Positions 6,087 to 14,455 are shown, counted from the stretch's first letter. The stretch: 16,391 nucleotides of DNA from Deferribacteres bacterium (GCA_013152795.1 JAADFS010000282.1:1-16391), one strand, 5' to 3'. Numbers and translations: made by a program. Notes: generated by a model from the letters alone, not told the origin.

Positions 6087-7535
6087 ATGACTAAGACACT
6101 ACTGATAAAAGCACCGTATCTGGAAGTATACAAGGGACTGGATGAAGTCGCCACCAATCAGGCTCCGTTAGGTCTGGCATATATAGCGGCAGTGCTCAGG
6201 GAAGCCGGTTATGCGGTAAACCTGATTGACCCTGAAAACCAGAATATGACCTACGATGATGTGGCGTCTCTTATCCGTAACGAAAAACCTGACATAGTCG
6301 GCATCAGCGCAGCCACCGCCAATTTTGTAAACGCCGTAAAACTTGCGAAACTGGCCAAGGAGGCGGGTGCGCCCCTGGTCGTGGCAGGGGGTATCCATGC
6401 CACTTCCCTGCCTGATGAAGTGCTTGACAGGCATCCCGAAATAGATATCGTCGTAATAGGAGAAGGCGAACAAACCATGCTCGATTTATGCAAGGCCGTT
6501 GAGGGGGGGGGAGAGATCGATTATTCGGCCATCCCGGGTCTTGCATTCCGCGGCTCAACAGGGGAGATAAAGAAAAGCCCCCGAAGGCCCTTGCTTATGG
6601 ACCTTGACAGCTTGCCGTTTCCCGCCCGTGATTTCCTTCCCATGAAGAAATATAATGTCCAGATTCATCTCAGCAGTGTAAGGGGTGTCAAGGCGACGAT
6701 GATCAGCAGCCGGGGCTGTCCGAATCACTGCATCTTCTGCGCCGCACACCTCACTATGGGCCACAGGTACCGCCCGAGAAATGTGGAAGCCGTGGTCGAC
6801 GAAATGGAACACCTCATACGGGATTACAAGGCCGAATATATCCAGTTTTACGACGACACCTTCACGATCGACTATGAACGCACGGTCAGGATATGCAATG
6901 CAATTATAAAGCGAGGTCTGAAGGTCAAGTGGTTTGCCCATGCAAGGGTAAACACGGTGGATGAAGACCTTCTCAGGCTGATGAAACGTGCAGGCTGTAC
7001 CCATGTGAGTTTCGGCATTGAGTCCGGCAACCAGACGATTCTCAGGAATATCAGAAAGGGAACAACCCTGGATCAGGCCCGGAAAGCCGTAAAGGCAAGC
7101 CAGCGGGCGGGTTTAAAGACCCTGTCGACCTTTATGATCGGCAATCCCGGGGAAACGCCGGAGACAATAAAGGACACGATCGATTTTGCCGTGGAGCTTA
7201 ATTCCGACATCGCCGTATTCAGCATAATGGTCCCCCTGCCCGGAACAGAAGTCTACAATAAATACAAAGGAGTACTATTTGACACATCATTGGACTGGAC
7301 GGATTTCAAAACACTTCTTACCACAAACAGGTTGGCCCTGATATCCAAGACACTGACGCATGAGATGCTGGTGAGTTCCCTGCATACCGCTTGGAAGCGG
7401 TTCTATCTGAGACCGGGCTATCTGATCCGCCAACTGTTCAGGATGCGGAGCCTTGCAGAGTTCTCTTACTACATCCAAGGCGGCGTAAATGTGTTCAGGG
7501 AATACTTGTTGACAAGAATGAAACCTTCTCATTAA
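6087..7535 (+). CDS. B12-binding-domain radical SAM protein (class B type)
   Basis: This 482-residue protein starts at an ATG 4 bp after AGGAG. Residues 1-140 form a Rossmann-like cobalamin-binding-type domain (APLGLAYIAAVLREAGY, VGISAATANF, VVAGGIHATSLPDEVL, VVIGEGE). No DxHxxG motif is visible, so B12, if bound, would be base-off without a histidine ligand, as in many members. The radical SAM core follows: C211-x3-C215-x2-C218 (CPNHCIFC) for the 4Fe-4S cluster, then FYDDTF, WFAHARVNTV, VSFGIESGN and FMIGNPGET. A C-terminal helical part ends near residue 480. Such enzymes methylate unreactive carbons or rearrange rings in lipids, cofactors and antibiotics, but this one's substrate is unknown. 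It lies between glycosyltransferase genes and 31 bp before a second radical SAM gene. A nine-G run (6503-6511) inside the linker (EGGGE) is prone to slippage. Confidence 0.9.
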   Translation: MTKTLLIKAPYLEVYKGLDEVATNQAPLGLAYIAAVLREAGYAVNLIDPENQNMTYDDVASLIRNEKPDIVGISAATANFVNAVKLAKLAKEAGAPLVVAGGIHATSLPDEVLDRHPEIDIVVIGEGEQTMLDLCKAVEGGGEIDYSAIPGLAFRGSTGEIKKSPRRPLLMDLDSLPFPARDFLPMKKYNVQIHLSSVRGVKATMISSRGCPNHCIFCAAHLTMGHRYRPRNVEAVVDEMEHLIRDYKAEYIQFYDDTFTIDYERTVRICNAIIKRGLKVKWFAHARVNTVDEDLLRLMKRAGCTHVSFGIESGNQTILRNIRKGTTLDQARKAVKASQRAGLKTLSTFMIGNPGETPETIKDTIDFAVELNSDIAVFSIMVPLPGTEVYNKYKGVLFDTSLDWTDFKTLLTTNRLALISKTLTHEMLVSSLHTAWKRFYLRPGYLIRQLFRMRSLAEFSYYIQGGVNVFREYLLTRMKPSH

Positions 7536-7566
7536 TTTCCTTTTTCACTCAAGAGTGTAACTGTAT

Positions 7567-8631
7567 ATGCTTTTTTCAATAGAAAAGAAATGGAAGTCCG
7601 ATTTTCTTGAAAAAATCGGCATGATTGAGAGAATAGTGCGGCGGGGGGAGCTCACACCCAAAAAAGTTCTCAACCTGGGACGCAATACCCTGGCCATGCT
7701 GTTTCACAAAACGACGCTCTCGGGATATCCTTCACTCTTTATGATTGAACCGACCAACAGATGCAATATCGCCTGCACATTCTGTGATACAGGAAGGGGG
7801 CTCACCAAACGGCCCAAGGCCTATATGTCATTTGAAGATTACAAGAGACTGATCGACGAGGTGTCCGATTATGTCCTTTTCCTTTTCCTGTATTACATAG
7901 GAGAACCTTTCGTGCATCCCGATATATATGAGATGATAAACTATGCCCACAGGAAAAAAATCAGCGTGTACACCTCAACCAACGGCCTCCTGATAAACAC
8001 GCCTGAAAAGGCGGGAAAGCTCGTGGAGTCAGGTCTGGACACACTTCTGATATCCTTTGCAGGCGCGGATAAGGAGACTTACGAAAAATACCAGAGAGGC
8101 GGCAATTTCGACAAACTCATCAGAAACATTAAACTGATCTCCGAAGAGAAAAAGAAAAGGGGCTCCAGAACCCCGATCCTCAAACTGCGCTTCATGGTGA
8201 TGCACCATAATGAGAGCGAGATAGCGCGTATAAAGAACATCGCGGAGGAGACGGGCGTTGATATATTAAATACGCGTGGAATATTGATAAAGGGCCAGGA
8301 TGACGCCATTAAAGACTATATTCCCAAAAACGAGAAATTCTCGAGATACCGCATAAAAAACGGAAAGCTGCAGAAGAAAATCCTTAATAAAGGCAGGTGC
8401 CAGTGGCTCTGGCTCGGTGGAATAGTCGGGGTGGACGGCAAGGCACTGCCCTGCTGTGCCGGTTTTAATGAGCTCATCCAGTTCGGTGACGTAATGCAGG
8501 CCGGCGGCTTCAAGGCAGTCTGGAATAACGAAAAATACAGGCAGATGAGGCGGCAGATACTCAATAAGGAGTACAAATGGCACCGCTGTGCGGAATGCTC
8601 TGGCATCCTGGGATACCAGGACTTTACGTGA
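7567..8631 (+). CDS. radical SAM protein with SPASM-type C-terminal cysteines
   Basis: This 354-residue protein has a lead of about 55 residues (helical, basic) before the core (SLFMIEPTNRCNIACTFC). C66-x3-C70-x2-C73 bind the SAM cluster, and I111-G-E-P (YYIGEPFVHPDIYEMI) is the usual GEP strand that contacts SAM. The C-terminal part has C278, C296-C297, C341 and C344 (KGRCQW, LPCCAGF, HRCAECSG), a SPASM-like arrangement for one or two auxiliary 4Fe-4S clusters. Relatives act on peptides (PqqE, anaerobic sulfatase-maturing) or on small molecules such as aminoglycosides and lipids. No substrate peptide gene is visible nearby. The ATG at 7567 has only a weak ribosome site. It is 31 bp downstream of the B12-type radical SAM gene and probably co-transcribed. 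Its stop lies 6 bp from the end of a convergent gene. Confidence 0.88.
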   Translation: MLFSIEKKWKSDFLEKIGMIERIVRRGELTPKKVLNLGRNTLAMLFHKTTLSGYPSLFMIEPTNRCNIACTFCDTGRGLTKRPKAYMSFEDYKRLIDEVSDYVLFLFLYYIGEPFVHPDIYEMINYAHRKKISVYTSTNGLLINTPEKAGKLVESGLDTLLISFAGADKETYEKYQRGGNFDKLIRNIKLISEEKKKRGSRTPILKLRFMVMHHNESEIARIKNIAEETGVDILNTRGILIKGQDDAIKDYIPKNEKFSRYRIKNGKLQKKILNKGRCQWLWLGGIVGVDGKALPCCAGFNELIQFGDVMQAGGFKAVWNNEKYRQMRRQILNKEYKWHRCAECSGILGYQDFT

Positions 8632-8637
8632 AATGTC

Positions 8638-9681
8638 CTACTGTCCCTGATATATCTTCCTCAGCCTCGCATAGAAGTCTGTATCCGTATCTGAAGACAG
8701 CAGTTCCTCAGGCTCCTCTTTTAAAAGAAATCTTACTATGCTCGCGCACAAATCGGATATATCCCCTCCCTTAATAAGAAACAGGCTGGTCGAGAAATGC
8801 AAATATTCTTTTGTCCTCACCGGTTTCTTTACAGCCGCAATAAAACCCGGGAAGAGTATTTCGCTGTCACAGCTCAACGGCCTTACAACATAGTTCGCCC
8901 TGCTGTACGCAACAAACAACTGCCTGAGGTCTGCTGATTCTATAAACAGCAGGTTATCAGAATACCTCCTTCCGAACTCCTCTATTACATGCTGTAATTT
9001 TGCAGCAGGCTGTTCAAACACCGAGACTACTATCGCCGTATCCGGAGCCGGAGGATATCTGGTAAGCAGATGGTTGAGAATCTCAAATACAAACGAGGGA
9101 TATATTACATTGGAGAATACTATAACCCTCTTTTTGTTCTTCAGTTTTTCAGGGACTGCCGATTCATCCCTTTTTATCCCCCTGGAGCTGTGGGTAAGCA
9201 CCGGTATTACCTCGAAATTATTCTTTGACTTAAAATAAGAGGCAGCTTCATATGTTTCCCTGTCGGTGCATATAACCTTGTATGCAAGCGCAAAGGTAAT
9301 CCGCAGCGACGGCTCCCCCATCAGTCTGCTTCTTGTCCTGCCCAGGATAGAGAACATTTCAGAATGAAGGGTGACAATCGGCTTTACGCGGAAGAACCAG
9401 CCCACACAGACCGAGGACATCAGTCTCATTAAGGCAGGACGTGTGTATCCCTTTGTCAGATAATGAAGGGCGTCTTTCCTCCAGATATTGCGCAGCAGCT
9501 TGACTATAAAATATATCCAGTTTGTAAAACCGATAAATCCCTTTGTCTTAAACGAATTCTCAGAAAGGTTTATAACACAGCAGTCATTGCCTTCTTCCTT
9601 CAGCCTGTTTAACAGGAAAAAATTATGGAGACTTTCTTCATCGTATGGAGGAGAAAAGTTTCCAATCAACAAAATGCGCAT
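8638..9681 (-). CDS. GT-B fold glycosyltransferase, GT4-like
   Basis: This 347-residue protein on the minus strand begins MRILLIGNFSPPYDEESLHN, the nucleotide-free first strand and loop of GT4-type N-domains, followed by FLLNRLKEEGNDCCVINLS. A middle stretch (VIVFSNVIYP) and the late SRANYVVRPL suggest the C-terminal Rossmann domain. The usual ExxxxxxxE donor motif is not clear (a weak CDSEILFPGF), so family and sugar are uncertain and the donor site may be unusual. There is no signal peptide and it should be cytoplasmic. ATG 9679-9681 is the first methionine; no strong ribosome site precedes it. It faces gmd across a 216-bp AT-rich divergent gap, while its end is 6 bp from the convergent SPASM gene. 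It likely adds a sugar to the same surface glycan, but that is inference from position. Confidence 0.72.
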   Translation of the reverse strand: MRILLIGNFSPPYDEESLHNFFLLNRLKEEGNDCCVINLSENSFKTKGFIGFTNWIYFIVKLLRNIWRKDALHYLTKGYTRPALMRLMSSVCVGWFFRVKPIVTLHSEMFSILGRTRSRLMGEPSLRITFALAYKVICTDRETYEAASYFKSKNNFEVIPVLTHSSRGIKRDESAVPEKLKNKKRVIVFSNVIYPSFVFEILNHLLTRYPPAPDTAIVVSVFEQPAAKLQHVIEEFGRRYSDNLLFIESADLRQLFVAYSRANYVVRPLSCDSEILFPGFIAAVKKPVRTKEYLHFSTSLFLIKGGDISDLCASIVRFLLKEEPEELLSSDTDTDFYARLRKIYQGQ

Positions 9682-9897
9682 TATCTGTTATCAAAGTGTA
9701 ACGCCGACACTATTTCCTTTCTTAAAAATCGAATTTGTCAACGGCATTGTATCTATTTGAATTTATTGACCGGGTTAAACGTTAAAACTTCTGTTCCCTC
9801 CAAACCAGTTATATTAGCCTATAAATTAATAAAATTTCCAGTCCCTCACCCGATTATACACGAGATTGAAAAAAAGCCGAAAATTAAGATATAGTTA
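9682..9897. promoter_or_regulatory. AT-rich divergent promoter region between the GT4-like gene and gmd
   Basis: This 216-bp gap must hold the starts for both divergent genes. On the plus strand there are TTGACC (9766-9771), the direct repeat gttaaac/gttaaaa (9774-9787) and -10-like TATATT (9810-9815) and TATAAA (9820-9825), but no pair has correct spacing. On the minus strand there is a perfect TTGACA (9741 to 9736) without a convincing -10. No gene, hairpin or riboswitch was recognised. Confidence 0.35.
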
Positions 9898-11040
9898 ATG
9901 GTGAGCAAAAAAGCATTAATCACCGGGATTACCGGGCAGGACGGCTCCTATCTGTCGGAGCTGCTGCTGTCAAAGGGGTATGAAGTTCACGGGCTTATAC
10001 GCAGGGCAAGCACTTTTAATACAAAAAGGATAAACCATCTGTATATCGACCCGCATATCTCCGGGGCGAAACTCTTTCTGCACTACGGTGACCTGTCGGA
10101 TGCCGGACAGCTCACAAACATTGTGTACAATATCAAGCCCGATGAAATTTATCATCTCGGCGCCCAGAGCCATGTAAAAGTCAGCTTTGAGATGCCCGAA
10201 TATACGGGAGATATAACGGCTGTCGGCACAACGAGACTGCTGGAGGCCGTAAGGAGAAGCGGTATAAAAACGAAGTGCTACCAGGCCTCCTCATCAGAGA
10301 TGTTCGGCTCCACCCCACCGCCCCAGAACGAGCAGTCGCCCTTCCATCCAAGGAGCCCCTATGCAGCGGCGAAAGTCTACGCCTTCTGGATGATCGTCAA
10401 TTACAGGGAAGCATATAACATATTCGCATGCAACGGGATACTATTTAATCACGAATCTCCGAGGCGGGGAGAGACTTTTGTAACCAGAAAGATCACAAGG
10501 GCAGTGGCCGGTATAATTGCAGGCAGGCAAAAGGTGCTTTATCTCGGGAATCTCGAGGCCAGGAGAGACTGGGGGTTTGCGCCGGAGTATGTCGAATGCC
10601 AGTGGTTGATTCTCCAGCAGGATGAACCGGATGATTATGTCATCGGCACCGGAGAGAGCCATTCGGTGAGGGAATTCGTCGAGCGCGCCTTTGCATATGC
10701 CGGTATTGAAATCGAGTGGCGGGGTAAAGGAACAGATGAAAAGGGTGTTGTCAGGGCCTTAAGCTCATCGGCCTTAACCGATGGTTTAAAGACCGGTGAT
10801 ACCGTGGTTGAAATCGACCCCCGCTATTTCAGACCAGCAGAGGTCGATTATCTCCTGGCAGACATCTCAAAGGCGAGGGAAAGGCTCAACTGGCAACCCA
10901 GAGTCACCTTTAACGAGCTTGTGAAGATCATGGTGGATGCCGACCTGGAGTTAATCGGCATCACCCCGCCGGGCGAGGGGAAAAGGATCCTGAAAGACAA
11001 AGAGATCAAGTGGACGACCAACCGCGTGACAATCAAATAG
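9898..11040 (+). CDS. gmd: GDP-mannose 4,6-dehydratase
   Basis: This 380-residue extended short-chain dehydrogenase converts GDP-D-mannose to GDP-4-keto-6-deoxy-D-mannose, the first step to GDP-L-fucose and related sugars. The NADP site is ITGITGQDGSYL (residues about 8-19). The catalytic set is S132 (Thr in E. coli), E134 in SSSEMFG, and Y155 with K159 in SPYAAAKVYAFWM. NHESPRRGETFVTRKITRA is the standard GDP-mannose-contacting stretch. EIDPRYFRPAEVDYLL closes the substrate domain. Two differences from typical enzymes are an extra dozen residues before KTGDTVVEIDPRYFRP (about 285-297, VRALSSSALTDG) and a longer C-terminal tail after DADLELIG. The ATG start lacks a clear ribosome site; GTG 9901 is the next codon and could serve instead. 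fcl follows 36 bp downstream, so the pair makes GDP-L-fucose. Confidence 0.95.
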   Translation: MVSKKALITGITGQDGSYLSELLLSKGYEVHGLIRRASTFNTKRINHLYIDPHISGAKLFLHYGDLSDAGQLTNIVYNIKPDEIYHLGAQSHVKVSFEMPEYTGDITAVGTTRLLEAVRRSGIKTKCYQASSSEMFGSTPPPQNEQSPFHPRSPYAAAKVYAFWMIVNYREAYNIFACNGILFNHESPRRGETFVTRKITRAVAGIIAGRQKVLYLGNLEARRDWGFAPEYVECQWLILQQDEPDDYVIGTGESHSVREFVERAFAYAGIEIEWRGKGTDEKGVVRALSSSALTDGLKTGDTVVEIDPRYFRPAEVDYLLADISKARERLNWQPRVTFNELVKIMVDADLELIGITPPGEGKRILKDKEIKWTTNRVTIK

Positions 11041-11076
11041 GCAATGTTTTAATTCGACTGTAAGGTTTATGACGGT

Positions 11077-12153
11077 ATGAAGAAAGACTCCAGGATATAC
11101 ATAGCAGGGCACAGGGGAATGGTCGGTTCTGCAATCATGCGGAGGCTGCAGTCCGAAGGATATGCAAACATCATAAAACGCTCTCATTCCGAGCTGGACC
11201 TTACGCGGCAGGCGGAAGTTGAGGATTTCTTCAGGCAGGAAAGGCCGGAATATGTATTCCTCGCCGCTGCCAAAGTCGGCGGCATACTGGCGAACAACAC
11301 CTATAAAGCGGATTTTATATACCAGAACATAATGATAGCGGCAAATGTAATACATTCGGCCTATAAATACGGCGTTAAAAAACTCCTTAACCTCGGTTCT
11401 TCATGTCTCTATCCGAAATTTGCACCACAGCCGATGAAAGAGGATGTACTTCTCACCGGAAGCCTCGAGCCCACAAACGAGCCGTATGCAGTGGCGAAGA
11501 TCTCCGCCATAAAACTCTGCCGGTACCATAATGAACAGTTCAGGACAAACTTCATCTCCGTTATACCGACAAACTTATACGGCCCCCATGACAATTTCAA
11601 TCTCGAGACATCCCATGTGCTTCCCGCCCTCATAAGAAAGTTTCACCTTGCAAGGCTTTTACGGGAGGGGAAAACAGAGGAAATCAGGAGAGATTTTCAA
11701 CTGCATCCACCGGGTTTTAATCTGGCTGAGGAGAGGAATCCGCCTGATACGGAGTCTCTGAGAGCGACGCTGGAGAAACTCGGCATCACCGAGGATTACG
11801 TGGTCTTGTGGGGTACAGGCGAGGCATACAGGGAATTCCTGTATGTAGATGATCTTGCGGACGCCTGCGTGTTTATAATGCTTAACTATGACTTTAAAGA
11901 TTCCGGAGAAGCGGTGAATATCGGAACGGGGAAGGACCTGAAAATAAAGGAACTTGCCTCACTTATCCGGGAAACGGTCGGTTTTGAGGGAGAGATCAGG
12001 TTCGACCCCTCGAAACCGGAGGGCACACCACAGAAACTCCTTGATGTGAGCAGAATAGAGGCAATGGGATGGAAGGCGAAGACACCGCTTGAGGAAGGCA
12101 TAAGAAGAACCTACGAATGGTATTCGTGCCTGAATACCTCAGCCCACCAGTAA
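11077..12153 (+). CDS. fcl: GDP-L-fucose synthase (GDP-4-keto-6-deoxymannose epimerase/reductase)
   Basis: This 358-residue SDR enzyme turns Gmd's product into GDP-L-fucose by 3,5-epimerisation and 4-reduction with NADPH. It has the cofactor loop IAGHRGMVGSAI (residues 9-20), SELDLT, AAAKVGGI, S108 with C110 in LGSSCLYP, and Y137-x3-K141 in EPYAVAK. H180 in NLETSHVLPALIRKFH corresponds to E. coli H179, and C110 to C109, so the acid/base pair for epimerisation is present. REFLYVDDLADA and VNIGTGKDLKIKEL complete the fold. Between about residues 193 and 243 it carries about 35-40 extra residues (rich in charge, LREGKTEEIRRDF) relative to the 310-320-residue classic form; longer forms of this kind are known in some phyla. 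It follows gmd by 36 bp, and its last 15 bases overlap the end of a convergent stress-protein gene. Confidence 0.95.
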   Translation: MKKDSRIYIAGHRGMVGSAIMRRLQSEGYANIIKRSHSELDLTRQAEVEDFFRQERPEYVFLAAAKVGGILANNTYKADFIYQNIMIAANVIHSAYKYGVKKLLNLGSSCLYPKFAPQPMKEDVLLTGSLEPTNEPYAVAKISAIKLCRYHNEQFRTNFISVIPTNLYGPHDNFNLETSHVLPALIRKFHLARLLREGKTEEIRRDFQLHPPGFNLAEERNPPDTESLRATLEKLGITEDYVVLWGTGEAYREFLYVDDLADACVFIMLNYDFKDSGEAVNIGTGKDLKIKELASLIRETVGFEGEIRFDPSKPEGTPQKLLDVSRIEAMGWKAKTPLEEGIRRTYEWYSCLNTSAHQ

Positions 12154-13029
12154 TACCGGCAATTCGGAGATTCTCGTCACCTCGTACGAGATGCTCCTGT
12201 GCAGCATCCTGTCCAGGAAATGCTGCTCGCAGGTATTTCCGATCATTATCATGCTCGACTTTCTCTCCCTTGAGACACGTAAAATCTCTTCCAGGATATC
12301 TCCCGCCCCGAGATGCGGCTGCGCCTCCATGCCGCATGATTCAAGCTTCCCGCAGTAACTCTGAAGCTTCCGGAGGCTGTCTTCCTTGATGCGTGATATT
12401 TCAGATTCACTCCTTCCCCTTAACGTATCTGCATCAAGGTTGTAAAAGACAGAGGCCTTCCTCACGGCGCCGCAGAGACCGGAGAGAAATTCCACCACCC
12501 TTCCGGAAAGCTCCGTCCAGTCAACAACAACCAGAGGGGCCTCAAACGGATTGCCGTTCACCTTGGTGAGCGTGGCATCGTCCCACTGAAACTGCACCAT
12601 GTATTTGCTCACCAGGGTCGGAATCTTGGTGCGTGTAATAATCTTGTGGGTATAGGAACCTATAAATGAGTCCTCTACATCGATCCTCTTCTTCCTGCCC
12701 ACGACTATCAGGCCTGCCTGTTCTTTTTCCGCAACAGTGAGTATTTCATGAACAGGATCTCCCACTCTTATTATTATCCTGCTGTTGATTCCTTTTTCAG
12801 ACAGCGACTTCTGCCAGTCTTCAAATCGTATGCGTGCCTCCTCCCTCTGCCTTTCCTCTTCTTCCTTGAGATAACCCCCGAAGGGCACAAAACCCACATC
12901 CTCCCTCAGTATGACATGGAGAAGGAGAACTTCCCTCAGGCCGGCCTCTTTCAGCACAAAAAGCGTCTCGAGTGCGTCAAACGCCAGCTCTCTGAATTTT
13001 GTAGGAAAAAGTATCTTTTCTATTGACAT
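12139..13029 (-). CDS. tandem universal stress protein (UspA family)
   Basis: This 296-residue protein has two Usp domains. The first (residues about 1-142) begins MSIEKILFPTKFRELAFDAL and ends with VGDPVHEIL, LIVVGRKKR, FIGSYTHKI and IPTLV. The ATP-binding G-x2-G-x9-G-S/T loop is only partly kept (G111, G124-S125). The second (about 164-296) has the fold pattern (APLVVVDWTELS, GAGDILEEIL, MIMIGN, SISYEVTRISELPVLLV) but no glycine loop, so it probably does not bind ATP. An acidic, arginine-rich helix (EEEERQREEARIRFEDW) lies in domain one. Start ATG 13027-13029 follows AGAGGA (13038-13043), which overlaps the antiporter's stop codon. The 13-bp gap indicates an antiporter-usp operon, and Usp domains often regulate transporters. 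Its 3' end overlaps the end of fcl by 15 bp. Confidence 0.87.
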   Translation of the reverse strand: MSIEKILFPTKFRELAFDALETLFVLKEAGLREVLLLHVILREDVGFVPFGGYLKEEEERQREEARIRFEDWQKSLSEKGINSRIIIRVGDPVHEILTVAEKEQAGLIVVGRKKRIDVEDSFIGSYTHKIITRTKIPTLVSKYMVQFQWDDATLTKVNGNPFEAPLVVVDWTELSGRVVEFLSGLCGAVRKASVFYNLDADTLRGRSESEISRIKEDSLRKLQSYCGKLESCGMEAQPHLGAGDILEEILRVSRERKSSMIMIGNTCEQHFLDRMLHRSISYEVTRISELPVLLVG

Positions 13030-13042
13030 ATCTCCGGTCCTC

Positions 13043-14407
13043 TCATGAATAAAACAGCAGGGTTATAATAACAAAAACAGGTATCAGGAGGGGGATGGAA
13101 TATTTCAGCATGTAGCCGAAAAAGCTGGGCATGCGCGTGCCCGTCTCCTCGGCGATTGAACGAACCATAAAATTCGGGGCATTGCCTATGTATGTATTGG
13201 CTCCGAAAAATACAGCCCCTGCGGAAACAGCCTCCAGAAAAAGGGCGTGTTCGTTCATCAGCCTGATAATCGCCTCCTGCCCCCCTACTCCCGGATGAAA
13301 TCTTCCCAGAAGGCTGGTGAAAAAGGTCAGATACGTGGGAGCATTGTCAAGAAAAGCCGACAGTATTCCAGTGACCCAGAAATAATGATATGGTTCCCTG
13401 ACCGCCCGTATCACGAAGGCCAGTTCGCCTTTTTCACCCGCCTGCAGTATCTTGAGGCACGGCATCATAGTCAGGAATATTCCGATAAAGAGAATCGCCA
13501 CCTCCTTCATCGGGAACCATGTGAACCCGTTGCCCTCCCGTATTTCTTTTCTTGTCGTCATCATGGACAGGACGGCGATCACCAGGAGCAGCACATCACG
13601 TATCAAATCCTGCACCGCGGTCTCAACGCCGAGTATCTTGACCTCGCCCAGCTTTACCATTCCGCTCATCAGAACCGCACCGATTATGCCGGCCAGGAAA
13701 AAGAGATTGTGTATGCCTTCAATCCCGAACGGCTCCTTCTTTTTGTCAACGGGCATCTCCTTAACCTTCTCTTTCCTGTAATAGTAGCTGTCCATCAGAA
13801 AATAGGCCGTAAGCAGGATAACGACGGCGGTCATCATATGGGGCAGGAGTTTAAACGTCCAGAAAAACGGCACCCCCCTGAGGAAGCCGAGAAAAAGCGG
13901 CGGGTCGCCGAGAGGGGTCAGGGAGCCGCCGATGTTTGAAACCAGGAAAATAAAAAAAACCACCATAAAGGTCCTGTTTTTCCTGTGGCTGTTCGCCCGC
14001 AAAAAGGGCCTTATGAGCAGCATTGAGGCGCCCGTTGTCCCCATCCATGAGGCGAGTGCGGTTCCTATTGCAAGTATGCATGTATTGACTCCCGGGGTGC
14101 CGAGCAGGGTTCCCCTGAGCAGGATATTGCCCGAGACGGTATACAGGGCAACCAGTATTATTATAAACGGCAGGTAATCCGCGATAATTATCTCGAGAAA
14201 GTCATGAAGGGCGACGCCCTTGTAGATGGACAACAAGGGGATGGATACGACCAGTGCCCAGAAAACAGATACCTTGCCGAAGTGGTTATGCCAGAATTTC
14301 GGGGCGAACAGGGGCAGCAGCGCTATGGAAAGCAGCATGCCGATAAAAGGCAGAGTGCTCCACAGTGAAAGAATCTCACCCAGGTCCGCGCTGTAAGGTC
14401 CGACCAT
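13043..14407 (-). CDS. ion transporter, CitMHS/NhaD-like sodium:proton antiporter
   Basis: This 454-residue polytopic protein has about twelve membrane helices of the ArsB/NhaD ion-transporter superfamily (CitMHS_2-like). Two re-entrant or broken-helix motifs are clear: SNIGGSLTPLGDPPLFLGFLRG (about 155-176) in the first half and LSAFLDNAPTYLTFF (about 358-372) in the second; their D and N-A-P residues are the probable ion-binding elements. Others are GASMLLIRPFLRANSHR and ANTYIGNAPNFMVRSIAEE, a glycine/asparagine-rich motif near the end. Such proteins exchange Na+ for H+ (NhaD) or carry citrate or arsenite; automatic annotation usually says sodium:proton antiporter, and I favour that without proof. 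ATG 14405-14407 has the strong ribosome site AAGGAG (forward 14416-14421). A short GC hairpin lies just upstream of that site. A two-domain Usp gene follows in the same operon. Confidence 0.85.
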   Translation of the reverse strand: MVGPYSADLGEILSLWSTLPFIGMLLSIALLPLFAPKFWHNHFGKVSVFWALVVSIPLLSIYKGVALHDFLEIIIADYLPFIIILVALYTVSGNILLRGTLLGTPGVNTCILAIGTALASWMGTTGASMLLIRPFLRANSHRKNRTFMVVFFIFLVSNIGGSLTPLGDPPLFLGFLRGVPFFWTFKLLPHMMTAVVILLTAYFLMDSYYYRKEKVKEMPVDKKKEPFGIEGIHNLFFLAGIIGAVLMSGMVKLGEVKILGVETAVQDLIRDVLLLVIAVLSMMTTRKEIREGNGFTWFPMKEVAILFIGIFLTMMPCLKILQAGEKGELAFVIRAVREPYHYFWVTGILSAFLDNAPTYLTFFTSLLGRFHPGVGGQEAIIRLMNEHALFLEAVSAGAVFFGANTYIGNAPNFMVRSIAEETGTRMPSFFGYMLKYSIPLLIPVFVIITLLFYS

Positions 14408-14421
14408 TTAATCATCTCCTT

Positions 14422-14436
14422 CCCCGGGTGCCGGGG
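14422..14436 (-). promoter_or_regulatory. GC hairpin in the antiporter leader
   Basis: CCCCGG (14422-14427) and CCGGGG (14431-14436) pair around a 3-base loop, a six-pair all-GC stem. On the minus-strand transcript it ends directly before the AAGGAG ribosome site. It might affect loading of ribosomes or be a protein-binding dyad. There is no following T-run. Confidence 0.35.
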
Positions 14437-14455
14437 CATATCAAAAACAACGTGA

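Noticed and set aside
13247..13939. 230-codon open frame on the plus strand opposite the antiporter gene
   Set aside because: It has no recognisable domain, is rich in His/Gln/Arg as expected for the complement of a membrane-protein gene, and lies wholly antisense to a well-supported gene.
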